Assembly: GCA_031841125.1 (NCBI GenBank)
Contig: CM063107.1
Span: forward strand, 43,909,497 to 43,973,496
DNA from: Acanthococcus lagerstroemiae
Taxonomy: Eukaryota; Arthropoda; Insecta; Hemiptera; Eriococcidae
Reading direction: 5' to 3'
Length of the DNA stretch: 64,000 nucleotides
The notes under the pieces are model-generated. The model made no database searches. It was not told the DNA's origin and saw nothing but the letters and a program-made list of their open reading frames with translations. The position numbers and the translations under genes are program-made. Shown here one piece after another: positions 33,095 to 44,712 of this stretch (the stretch's first letter is position 1; each line of letters opens with the position of its first letter).

Positions 33095-33730
33095 TTGTGG
33101 GAACCGTCTAAAATATATTCATGAAAGAATTTCACGATTCCATTGTAGGTAATACTGATACTGATAACGTCACATCCCTTAAGGCTATTCCTTGGAATAT
33201 TGGTAATTTGGGGGGAAAAAATGGAAAAACGCAGAATATTAAATATAAATATCCATTTAAAAAGAGGAACACCTAAAATTTCCATCGCTTAAGACCACTG
33301 CTTGGAACATGGAATATTGCCAATTTGAAAGAAAAAAAAGTCGGTAAAAGAAGACGACGAACAAAAGTAGAATTTTATAGAAGCAAATAGTTTTGAAAAT
33401 ACCCATTAGAAAAGGAACCGCCTAAAATATATTTAAAAGAAACAATTTTACTATTCCATTGTAGGTAATACTGATACCGATAACGTCAAATCGCTTAAAG
33501 GTCACTGCTTGGAATATAGAATATAGATTGGTAAATTGAGGGAAATACGTAGAAAAGAAGAAAATAGTTTTGAAAACACCCATTAAGAAAAAGGAAACCC
33601 GTCTTAAGATATATTCATAATTCAAAATTGGTAAATTGAGGGGAAATACGTAGAAAAGAAGAAAATACCTAGTTTTGAAAACACCCATTAAGAAAAAGGA
33701 AACCTGTCTTAAGATATATTCAAAATTTGT
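33095..33730. repeat. tandem repeat with TATATTCA/CATTGTAGGTAATACTGATA units
   Basis: TTCCATTGTAGGTAATACTG at about 33140 recurs at about 33454 with similar downstream sequence. A shorter unit of about 98 bp (GGTAAATTGAGGGAAATACG to AAGATATATTCA) is duplicated in tandem at about 33530-33620 and 33628-33722, nearly identical. Open frames on the minus strand are repeat-derived. Confidence 0.75.
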
Positions 33731-36700
33731 TTTTGGCGTTGTCAAGGTACAAACCCCGTTAACATGCATCAAAATGTATCATTCACTCTGACCACTGCGC
33801 CACACATCCGGCACGTCAGCCGCGAGCAATTTGCACTTACATCAATCTCATAACTGTTCCGCTCTAAACTTCTGAGCTTTATTATGCCACAACGATTGAA
33901 CTTACTCAAACTTTTCTTGAACACAAACACCCTCTGAAACATCATCTTCCATTCGAGATAACTTACATACTGATCTATTGACCCTAATGGACAAATACTG
34001 GAGATTGGAGACATTGTTCCTTGCTTCCGTTTTTTGAATTTCATACAATAATAATGTTTTTGCAAACGCATCTTTGGAGCATAATTTAAAAAATTCAATC
34101 AAAGTGGAAGAAAAACAGGAAATCCAACATCCGAAAAAACTGCATAGAATTAAACATATCTTCATGGTAAGTGGTAACACTGATCCCAATCCCCCCACTT
34201 CCAGCATGTGCCCTAATGCGACGTTGAAGCGCTCGGTTTGCAACGAAAATATACCTCGTCTTACCGCGCAACCAATTACCTCACCGAAACACCCATTAAC
34301 TGCGCGTGACGTCATTTCAACTTTGAAGCTTAATTACAGCTTTTACAAAGCGAATTTCAAAATTTGGACTTCAATAGTATTGAGTATTTGTTGTAAGGTA
34401 TCTGTAGCGCCAATTTCAAGGCAATCTGATCAGCGGTTAACGCGTGATGCCGTTACAACGGACAAAACGAAGACCTTTATAATATAGATACTCCTCAAAT
34501 TCACTATAGATAACTCAAAAGAAAGTAGAGTATTTTATAGAAAGTGAATTACAAAAGGCAAATATAAAACAATTTTTTAAAAATCGAGCAATTCAGGCCA
34601 AAATAAATATCAACATTTTCCACCAAATTTCTTAAAATTTGAACTTAAATTAAAAATATTCAAGAACAATTACTAGCAAAAAATAATTATTAATAAATCT
34701 TATAAATTCCATCAAAAAAAAATCATTGGACTTTGTGGTATCAGAAATTTTTACTTAAACTACTCTACTTATTTTATTTTACCGTCAAAATTTAATTAAT
34801 TCCATGTCAATTATTTATTTCATAATTTATTTTCAATTTTTCATTCTCATTTCTTATCATATCATCAATTGGATGTTGTTCAGCCGTTAAGCGTGAGAGA
34901 ACCAACCAGCAAAATCTGTTTCTTGAGAACACGTGATTCAAAATTCAAGAGCCATGTAGAAACTATATGACTAGTTTACTGATAAGCTTTTTTCAACGTG
35001 AGAACACATTTTTTAATCGGGGCCCAAGTTTGAGAAATTCTACTTTTTACGCTCTTTCCAACAATACTAATAACTCATTTTGTTTACAAATGTCGGGTGG
35101 TTCCCTTACGTTTAACAGCGTCCAATTATGTTTCTTTTTTCCCCCGCATTTTACGTCGATTTTACATTTTCATTTTACATGTAAAATGCCAACCCTGACT
35201 GTAACGATATTATATAATCTCATAGAGTCTCTTGTTATTTTTTTATTTTTTACGCTAAGCCTCCCCACCACGGCAAGGTATCTTCCAAAAGGAGGAATAA
35301 AGGATACAGAATGTAAATCCTTCTCAGAAATGAAAAGATTAGAGTAGGAGAGAAAAAAATGGAAAGACGCAACCTACAAGTCGAGAGACTAACCAAATTT
35401 GTCGCGTTTTAGTCCGAATTTTTTGTGTTTACACCCCGTCTTCCTTCATCAACATATTCTTCCTGCTGGCCCTCAAAACTACTTTTCAAAGGCTAAAAAA
35501 TTCAAGTAAAAATGGCTTTTCATCGGCAAAACTGACAAATGATAACGACCTCTTCAAAACCAAACATTTCAAATGAAAATGGCCTCTTAAAAGCCGGAAA
35601 CTCTAAAAGGCAAACCTTACACATAATTCTGTATTATTTCGTGGTGCTATGATAAGATTTTTAAAATACTTTCAGCTTCGTGTATTCATAGCAAAAAAGT
35701 AGGTTTAAGCAAGCTGCAAAATTCGTGTTTTTTTCGCTGTAAGCCCATCCCCCCCCCCGTTTTTCCTTATTTTTCTACGACTGAGCCCTCTTAACGAAGC
35801 TTATTTGCGCACGAAAGGAAGGCTGGGCACTCGAAAATAAAAAATATTCAGGTACATTATTTTACGGCAAATCGCGGAATTCGTCCCTCTGTTTTCTACC
35901 GCTAAGATGTATCTTGGCAGCGTGAATAAGTTTGGATTATCGATGGTAAATTTCATTTCTTATACTAACGAAGGGCGTATACGCGGTGTAAAATTAAACT
36001 CGGCTAAAACTGTTACACGACTGGCTCTTTTTTAATACGGTTGTCGCAGATAAACTTACTTTACGATCTCGAAAAAGAGACTCGGCGAAAAGTATAAAAG
36101 CAGAAAACCAGCAAAGATTTTTATCATAAAAACGAGATTCCGAGTAGAAAATTGAAAATTCGACGGATTACAAAAAATCTTATTTTCCAATAAACTGGAT
36201 CTTTTATTCTCATTTTTATTTGCGAGATTCGCGGATAGCAATGTGTACCAATCTTCATCGCTGATGTTCGAGTCTTATCTAGATATTTGCTACACTGGAT
36301 ACGCCCTTCTGAAGGGGAACAATAAATACATTTGTTTATTATTCAATAGAAAAGGTTTTTTTTTGTTTTTCTTGATTTTCGATTATACGTATTGTGTGGT
36401 ATGTTAACAACGGTGATGGGAAACCTGCGATGCATCAGTTAATAATTCATTCTGATCATCGTTGCAGTAAGTACGTATTATTGATGGCACAATAGACTGA
36501 CGGATAAACAGGCAGACAAATAGACAGGCAAACAGTTGGTTAGTCAGTCAGTCTGATAAAATTTATCGTAAGCTGGAGGCAAAGGCGGATTGGGACCAAG
36601 AAATCCATCGAAAAAATGCCATCATAGACACGAAATAGGTACGAAGGAACACTGAAAATCTAGTCATGAACGATGAGGTTTTGCTTAGAAACCTTTTTTT

Positions 36701-37394
36701 GTAAATGCAATAGGTCTCGAAATTTATGAAAAACTCCGATTGGGGAGAGGGGTATAACTATTTTTTGAATTATTTTATTTTATTATTGGCTCCGAATTTA
36801 TGGAATTAAATAATCAAGAATGTCAATTCTAAAAAATTTTATGCAAAAAAATTGTGAAACAAAAGAAATACCTTCTTAGAATAAAAGATTAAAAGCAATA
36901 AGTACAAAAAGAAAAAAAAACACATAGCATTCCCTGTAACTTTCGCCAATTCACACGAACAAGACATCACAATTGCAGGACGTGTTACCACCGGATCAGA
37001 AAGATTGGTACTGTGCGTGTGCACGTTGTCGACAGCTTACTGAACATCGTGAAACACGTGGGTAATAGGCACACCACGGCTGCACACTCTTCGGCACAGA
37101 GGAGGAAACCACTAACACATAAAAACCGTGGGGAAAGCAGCGGCAACCCACACCAATAATTTCTGCCTAGTTCCAGTTTATTATCAGAAATATTTCAATT
37201 TCTTTTAGGTATTTGGGCAGACTGATAGTCCGGGAAAATGACGTGAAAAAGATACCAAGTTCTGCACCCTAAAAATCCCAAGGAATCCCACTAAGGCCAC
37301 ATCCTCTAGGGGGTGAAACAGCGCCTCATAAATTGATTTTTGATCATAAGTCAAAATATATATTGAACAAAATTACTCTAATGTGGATTTTACA
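33731..37394. other. 3.7 kb without a recognised gene
   Basis: Frames of up to 137 codons overlap on both strands at 33902-34487 without motifs. The 34300-34470 stretch looks like an old dispersed repeat (GACGTCATTTCAACTTTGAA; GCGGTTAACGCGTGATGCCG) whose ends I could not define. A short degenerate AGACAGGCAAAC run is at 36495-36550. The rest shows nothing I can name. Confidence 0.4.
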
Positions 37395-37819
37395 CACGGT
37401 TGAAAACGAATCCACCGAAATTGGATTCGAATTCGATTCCACGAATCACTACCTTTTTTTTTGGATTCGAATATGATTCGACAGTGATTTACATTTTTTA
37501 CTATTATTAATTCCTTTATTCGCGGTCGATTACATAAGTACATATTGTTTATACATTTCAGGTATGTATACGTATATTAGTGTCCGCTGGCCCAGCATTG
37601 GGCGAAGGATTCATTACGTTTACTGTGATTCGAATCTGATTCGAATAAATGGAGGGGGTTCGTGGATTCGAATCCACGAATCTAGGAATCCTGGAATTTT
37701 TTTGGCCGTTACAAAATCCAAATAAACGATCTATTTTCCTTATCCGGCAATCGCTGACCTTTTTTTTTATTTCAGAAAGACCACATATACTCAAAACCAG
37801 GATCTTATTCGATGTGATC
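37395..37819 (+). mobile_element. GATTCGAATCC-family element, copy 2 (3'-truncated)
   Basis: It matches copy 1 (read on its minus strand) from the terminal CACGGTTGAAAACGAATCC through AATCACTACC and TTGGATTCGAATATGATT, and on to TCTTATTCGATGTGATCAT, where it stops at the start of satellite S3. It is interrupted at 37502-37612 by a LINE F 3' fragment. Comparison with copy 1 shows the empty site (TGATTTACGTTTACTGT). Confidence 0.75.
37502..37612 (-). mobile_element. 111-bp 5'-truncated copy of LINE F
   Basis: On the minus strand it reads GAATCCTTCGCCCAATGCTG, then ACCTGAAATGTATAAACA, GTACTTATGTAATCGACCGC and AATAAAGGAATTAATAATAG. This closely follows the last codons, 3' UTR and TAA tail of LINE F (27285-27400). 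Short ATTTAC/ATTACGTTT repeats on the two sides look like the target duplication. Confidence 0.85.
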
Positions 37820-37821
37820 AT

Positions 37822-40800
37822 GCCGTCATGGGCGCTGACGCCCCATCGATCGCGTGATACACTCGAAAATGTGCTCAATTTGGGTAAAAAATGACTGTAT
37901 CTCAATTTTGACGACGGGTTTGAATTTGTCTCGAAGAATCGAGTAAGGAGCCCCAGCGCCGACGCCAAAGCTCTCCAAAAATTTTTTTGCCCCAAAAAAG
38001 ACATCATGTATAGTATGGAGAAATTTTCAATATTCGAAAAAATCAAAAATTTTGAATTAAGGACTGTTTTCAACCCAATTCTTCACGCCGAGTTCGAATT
38101 CGGTGTTCACATTGGGCGCCGACGCTCCATTACCGAGATACACTCGAAAATGTGGTCAATTCGGGTCAAAAAATGACTGTAGCTCAGTTTTGACGAAAGA
38201 TTTGAATTCGTCTCGAAAAATTGAGTGAGTAGCACCAGCGCCGACGCCGAAGCTCTCCGAAAACCTTTTTGTCCTAACAAAGACATGATGTATGGAGATA
38301 TTTTCAATATCCGAAAAAATCAAAAATTTTGAATTAGGACTGTTTTCAACCCCATTCTTCACGCCGAGTTCGAATTCGGTGTTCAAATTGGGCGCCGACG
38401 CTCCATTCCCGAGATACACTCGAAAATGTCAATTTGGGACAAAAATTGACTGTAGCTCAGTTTTGACGACGGATCTGAATTCGTCTCGAAAAATTGAGTA
38501 AAAGTAGCCTCAGCGCCGACGCCGAAGCTCTCTGAAAATTTTTTTGCCTCAAAATAGACATGGTGTATAGTATGGAGAAATTCAAAAAATTCGAAAAATT
38601 CGAAAAAATCAGAAATTTTTAATTAAGGACTGTTTCCGACTCAGTTTTTCACGCCGAGTTCGAATTCGGTGTTCAAATTGGGCGCTGACGCTCCATTCAC
38701 GAGAAACACTCGAAAATGTGGTAAAATTTGGGTCCAAAGATGACTGCAGCTCAGTTTTAACGACGGATTTGAATTCGTCTTTATAAATTGAGTAAGTAGC
38801 CCCAGCGACGACGCCGAAGCTCTCCGAAAATTTTTTGACCCTCAAAAACAACATGATCTATAAGTATGGAGAAATTTTCAAAATTCGAAAAAATCAAAAA
38901 TGTCGAATTAAGAACTGTTTTCTACCCAATTTTTCACGCCGAGTTCGAATTCGGTGTTCAAATTGGGCGCTGACGGTCCGTTGCCGAGATAGCCTCGGAC
39001 AAGTTGGAAAAATTGGTCAAAAAATCACTGTAGCTCAATTTTTACGATGGATTTGAATTAGTCTCGAAAAATTGAGTAAGTAGCCCCAGCGCCGACACCG
39101 AAGCTCTCCGAAAAATTTTTTGCCCCAAAAAAGACATAGTGTATAAGTATGTAGAAATTTTCAAAATTCGGAAAAAACAAAAATTTGGAATTAAGGACAT
39201 TTTTTATCTCTAATTTTCACGCCGAATTCGAATTCGGTGTTCGAATTAGGCACCGACGCTCCGTTGCCGAGAAACACTCGAAACTGTGGTCAATTTGGGT
39301 CAAAAAATGACTGTAGCTTAGTTTTGACGACGGATTTGAATTCGTCTCGAAATATTGTGTAAGTAGCTCCAGCGCCGACGCCGACGTTCTCCTAAAATTT
39401 TTTTTTTGGGCTCCAAAAGGGACATGATGTATAGTATGGTGAAATTTTCAAATTTCGAAAACATCAAAAATTTTAATTAAGGACTGTTTTCAAATCAATT
39501 TTTAAGCCGAGTTCGAATTCGATGTTCAAATTGGGCGCTGACGCTCCGTGACCGTGATAGCCTCGGAAAAGTTGGACAAATTGGTCAAAATATGACTGTA
39601 GCTCAATTTTGACGACGGATTTGAATTCGTCTTTAAAAATTGAGTAAGTAGCCCAGCGCTGACGCTGAAAAGCTTTTCGAAAATTTTTTGGCCCAAAAAA
39701 GACATGATGTATAATATATAGTATGCAGAAATTTTCGAAATTCGAAAAAATCAAAACTTTTGAATTAAGGACTGTTTTCAACCCAATTTTTCACGCCGAG
39801 TTCGAATTCGGTATTCAAATTAGGCGCTGACGCTCCATTCCCGAGGAATACTCGTAACTGTGGTCAGTTTTGGTCAAAAAATGACAGTAGCTCAATTTTG
39901 ACGACGGATTTTAATTCGTCTCGAAAAATTGAGTATGTACTAAGTATCCCCAGCGCCGTCGCCGGAGGTCTCCGAAAATTTTTTGCCCCAAAAAAGACAT
40001 GAAGTATAGTATGGGGAAATTTTCAAAATTCGAAAAAATCAAAAAATTTGAATTAAGAACATTTTTTTACTAAATTATTCACGCCGAGTTCGAATTTGAT
40101 GTTCGAATTAGGCACCGACGCTCCGTTGCGGAGATAGCTTTGGAAAAGTAGGAAAAATCGGTCAAAAATGACTGTAGCTCAATTTTGACGACGGAATTAA
40201 ATTCGTCCTCAATAATTGAGTAAGTAGCCCCCGCGCCGACGCCGGAGCTATCCGAAAATTTTTTGGCCCCAAAAAAGACATGATGTATAGTATGGAGGAA
40301 TTTTGAAAATTCGAAAAAATCAAAAAATTTTGAATTAAGGACTGTTTTCAACTCAATTTATCACGCCGAGTTCGAATTCGGTGATCGAACTGGGCACCGA
40401 CGCTCCGGTGCCAAGATAGCCTCGGAAAAGTTGGAAAAATTGGTCAAAAAATGACTGTAGCTCAATTTTGACGCCGGAATTAAATTCGTCCTCAATAATT
40501 GAGTAAGTAGCCCCCGCGCCGACGCCGAAGCTATCCGAAAATTTTTTGGCCCCAAAAAAGACATGATGTATAATAGTATGGAGAAATTTCCAAAATTTGA
40601 AAAAAACAAAAATTTCGAATTAGGGATATTTTTTACCTCAAATTTCCACGCTGAGTTCGAATTTGGTGTTCAAATTGGGCGCTGACGATCCGTTACCGAA
40701 ATAGCCCGGACAAGTTGGAAAAATTGGTCAAAAAATGACTGAAGCTCAGTTTTGACGACGGATTTGAATTCGTCTCGAAGAATTGAATAAGTAGCCCCAG

Positions 40801-41395
40801 CGCCGACGCCGAAGTTCTCCGAAATTTTTTTTGCCCCAAGAAAGACATTATGTATATTATATAGTACGGAGAAATGTCCAAAATTCGAAAAAATAAAAAT
40901 TTTTAATTAAGGACTGTTTATAACTCAGTTTTTCACGTCGAGTTCGAATTCGGTGTTTCAATTAGGCGCTGACGCTCCGTTGCCGAGATAGCCTCGGAAA
41001 AGGTGGAGTAATTGGTCTATAAATGACTGTAGCTCAATTTTGACGACGGATTTAAATTCGTCTGGTAAAATTGAGTAAGTAGCCCCAGCGCCGAAGCTCT
41101 ATGAAATTTTTTTGCCCTAAAAAAACATGATGTACATATAGTATGGAGAAATTTTCAAAATTCGAAAAAATCAAAAATTTTAATTAAGGACTGTTTTTAA
41201 CCCAATTGTCCACGCCGAGTTCTAATTCGGTGTTCAAATTGGGCGCTGACGCTCCGTTATCGAGATAGCCTCGGAAAAGTTGGAAAAATTGGTCAAAAAA
41301 TGATTGTAGCTCAATTTTGACGATGGATTTGAGTTCGTGTCGAAAAATTGAGTAAGTAGCCCCAGCGCCGTCGCTGAAGCTCTCCAAAAATTTCC
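37822..41395. repeat. satellite S3, about 12 units of ~284 bp
   Basis: The landmark GCCGAGTTCGAATTCGGTGT occurs at 38087, 38363, 38653, 38938, 39221, 39506, 39795, 40083, 40365, 40650, 40937 and 41214, a spacing of 276-290 bp. Each unit also has GGCGCTGACGCTCCGTTGCC, ATGACTGTAGCTCAATTTTG, AAGTAGCCCCAGCGCCGACG and AAAAGACATGATGTATAGTA. Units are diverged, contain frameshifts relative to each other and have no conserved frame, so protein coding is unlikely. Confidence 0.95.
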
Positions 41396-43066
41396 ACATT
41401 GAAGTTTCACACTATTGCAAATTTTCGAAAAACGTGGTAAAGCCTTCAACGCCTTGAATATGCAAGACACGACACACAAATGTGTATTTTTGAAATTTCT
41501 CATTTTCTGGGGGGAAGTGGGGAAAACGTGAATAACATTGGACTGGAGACAGCCAGAGTAAAATGGTTAGAAATTTTGGTGATAGGAGATGATCAGTCCT
41601 GACAAAATAAAATTAATGAAAGTTAGAACTTCTGTTGCGGAAAGCAAAATTTTCTCCGTTTTGGTCTATTTCCAAGGGTCTTACAGAGAAATGAGCCTCA
41701 TCTAGGTGAACTGATAGACTTATTTCAGACCCCTAATCAAGTTACATTGGTTAACATCCTAAAAATCTCCGCCAACCTGAGTGACACTTCGTCCTCCAGT
41801 CACAATGACTTAAATTCGAATTTTCTGGGCATATTTTTCAATTTTTTATCGAATGCATCAAACCATATGTGTCGACCAAGTCTCTCTCATAAAATTTGAT
41901 GCAGAAAAGTTTCAAAATTAGCGTATACCCAAGTTTGAGTTGGTCTTTCATCTTCGAGTGATGAGGTATCTCTCAGGTGTATGTTAATCAGTACAGAAAC
42001 TTGAGTATCTGTTAACGCGAGTTTTAATTTCGCAAAATGGGAATCCTCTTCAGGTCACTTCTAATTTTGTTCTCGCTAGAGAGAAATAGTCCCCATTAAC
42101 ATACTTTTGATTTATTATATGTATTACATCTTAATGATTGTTACCACAGGATTATGTTTAACACGTAATTTACATAAGGGTTTGGGCTCAAGTTAGTTAA
42201 ATATGAAAGTAGGGGGAAAATGCGAATTAAAACGTTTATGGACCTTCTCGTCTCTTCGCGATGTAGTTCAAAAACAGAGGAGGGTGAAAACTAATTTGAG
42301 TTGGGAGTTGATTTATGTATTTTTGAGGTCACCGAATTCAGTTTTGGAATTAGTTATGAATCCAATCTCTTAGGAAGCAACCAAAAGGGCTGGGAAAATA
42401 ATCGAATTAAAACGTCATCTTGTGATCGCAATTCATAAAATGTAACGAAAATAAGAAATATTTCGATTAGACCTATTTTTTCTACAGCGAAATCGGAAAA
42501 AAGAATTCCCACTTTTATCAAAGCAAGGATCACCCAAGCTGCCCTCTAATTTCATTTTCCCAATAATTTTTTCACACCATATACCTACATTCAAAATTTT
42601 ACTTCTTTCTTGAACAAAAAATTTCTTCGCAAAATTCTGACACAGAGTTAACAAATTCGGTAACTACAATCTACAGTGAACGAATACATCATTATCATAA
42701 TCCAAGCACACGAGATAGAAAATTGAGGTTTTCGAGGAAGCCAAGGTAGCAAGTAGAACTTTGACAACAACATTGTTGAGCTTGGTGTCCTGACTAGCAT
42801 TCTGGCCATCCTCGTCACCCATTATCACTCAATGCGAGCTTGAGTTGGAAAATTTTCGCGTTCATTCCGTCACACGGACATCGATAGGTACCTTTTACGT
42901 GCCAAACCGAAATAAATTTCAAGGAGAATTCTGTTTGGCTCTTTTGCATTATTTATAAGAATTATTGATTACATCACATGGAGGTAGTTTGTGTCACTCG
43001 CACAAATTTAGCCCCAAATGTGAGACCGCGTTTCACTAATTCGCAATAATTTTTTGTTTTACGCAG
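41396..43066. other. intron sequence of the cholinesterase gene, no exon recognised
   Basis: Lies upstream of the 43067 exon on the same strand. It ends with a pyrimidine-rich stretch and ACGCAG acceptor at 43061-43066. I looked for earlier cholinesterase exons (catalytic Ser, His and Glu regions) and did not find them. Confidence 0.5.
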
Positions 43067-43242
43067 AAATCCGAGCTTGAACGTAGACGGATCGTGGACG
43101 TTCACGTATTGGCCGCTGCACACGGCAGATGGACGAGAATACCTGACGTTAAATGTCAACACTTCGTCCACCGGCAAAGGACCCAGAATAAGGCCGTGCG
43201 TCTTCTGGAAACAGTATCTTCCTCAGTTAATTGAAACTGCCG
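43067..43242 (+). CDS. Ace: acetylcholinesterase, C-terminal catalytic-domain exon
   Basis: The exon contributes 58 residues, starting NPSLNVDGSWTFTYWPLHTA and including GREYLTLNVN, then RPCVFWKQYLPQLIETA. An aromatic/Trp-Pro segment followed by a Cys (residue 44 of the exon) in C.FW...LPQL is the hallmark end of the cholinesterase fold. That Cys closes the last intramolecular disulfide. The acceptor is TTTTTTGTTTTACGCAG and the donor is G|GTAACG. The exon enters needing one base to finish a codon and leaves in phase 1. The enzyme hydrolyses acetylcholine at synapses. The Ser-His-Glu triad lies upstream and is not in this exon. Identification is from family pattern only; whether it is the ace-1 or ace-2 paralogue is unresolved. 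Confidence 0.8.
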
Positions 43243-43544
43243 GTAACGCTTCTATGATTTTTCTTTATAGTGTCGGGTAATTTCACGCCAATGCAGAATG
43301 GAGAAAATGTAGGCAGAGGCAGCATTGGAGCTTGCGAGGCATTACATCAAATATTACATGGGAGGCCTTTTTTGTAGTATGTACAAAAAAATAGGCACGA
43401 GAGAGTAGGGGCACTTGACCACCCTTCTTGGCATCAACATTTTCGAATTTAGTTCTGTGAGTACCAAGATGGAATAAGAAGAAATGTTTTCTGAGTTTTG
43501 ATGATGGCTCCAACAAAAATTTTGCATTCATGACAACAAACATA

Positions 43545-44712
43545 CTGTAAACTGGGGTGACTTTGCCGAACATTTTTGGGTTTTCAAACTTTGAACGACT
43601 GTAGCGCGTGATTTATCGGAGATACAGAAAAGCTAAAAAAACTACTCCGGATTGGTTGAAGCTTTGGGAATAAGATTAGCTAGGGGAATCAAAATTTCCC
43701 TCTCCCCCCGCCCTTCCGAGAATCGGCAAAGTTACCTACGCACGGGGTTACATTGCCGGTACATAAGAAATGCATCGAAAATTAGTGAAAATGTTCAAGA
43801 TTTATTCCGACAGGCCATAAAACGCTTGAAAAGTTGTAATTTAAGTTAAATTACGTCTTCGGGGAAGATAAATATTCCTCGGAATTCAATAGGCTCAGGT
43901 AAAACTTTTGATGGCAGCAAATTTCACGTAATTGAAATCATCCTTCAGAGGATAATGAAATTCGTTTTTTCTATTTTGATATTATTTCTCGTCCTCCCAG
44001 ATTCTGACGGATATCGTTATCTGTTTTGTGAAGATAATTATAAATTATTTTAACTGGTATCTTGTATGTGGCTGACCACTTTGGCTTTAGTCATATCACC
44101 ATTTCGAATTTTCTGTTAGACACTCTTCAAGTGATTCTCGGGTACAATCAGAATAGGCACGACACCTTACTTGTCTTTTATTTATGTTGTTGGTATCTCA
44201 AAACAACGTCGAATGCCATCTAGTTAGATTCAAAACTGAAAACAATCTCGCGAATTCGCCGCGAATTGGAACTTTTCAAACTGATAACAACAGAAATTGG
44301 CATGCGGCAAAGTCACCCCAAGGCAGTTTTCGCTCATACCTTGTGATTGCAGACTGGAAAATGCCTAGACCTATACATCCTTGGAAATCTGAGAGTTCAT
44401 GCTTTAAAATGACACCACAATAATTTTTCTGTGAGTGTCTGGTTGGATTCCACAGACCTTATTTATCAGGTTACTATTTCGGAACTTTCTCTGTGCTTGA
44501 AAATCAGGCTACCTTTGCCACCTCTTTCGGTCTGTGATACGTCCCATTGATTTTTGAAGTGTTGTATCCATGTCCCTTCATTGATCTATGCCCTTAGAAG
44601 TGTTAGGAATATTTGTGAAATATTTGTATTCGTCGCAGAGCCGCTAGTAATATGGTTAAAAATGAAAATCGGCGAAGTCACCTCTCGTCGGCAAAGTCAC
44701 CCCGATTTACGG
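43545..44712. mobile_element. TIR element T1, CTGTAAACTGGGGT ends
   Basis: Inverted ends of about 25 bp: CTGTAAACTGGGGTGACTTT at 43545 and the reverse complement of CCGTAAATCGGGGTGACTTT ending at 44712, with GCCGA continuing on both. TA precedes the left end and TA occurs one base beyond the right end. No credible reading frame. The ends and the 1,168-bp length match the element at 57343-58512, although the interiors are not obviously similar. Confidence 0.7.

Noticed and set aside
33902..34487. Overlapping opposite-strand frames of 137 codons
   Set aside because: No motif, no splice context, and overlap with what looks like an old dispersed repeat; neither strand is favoured.
37822..41395. 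Repeated minus-strand frames of 60-170 codons in satellite S3
   Set aside because: Frames recur because the unit recurs; they carry different stops and shifts from unit to unit and show no selection for coding.
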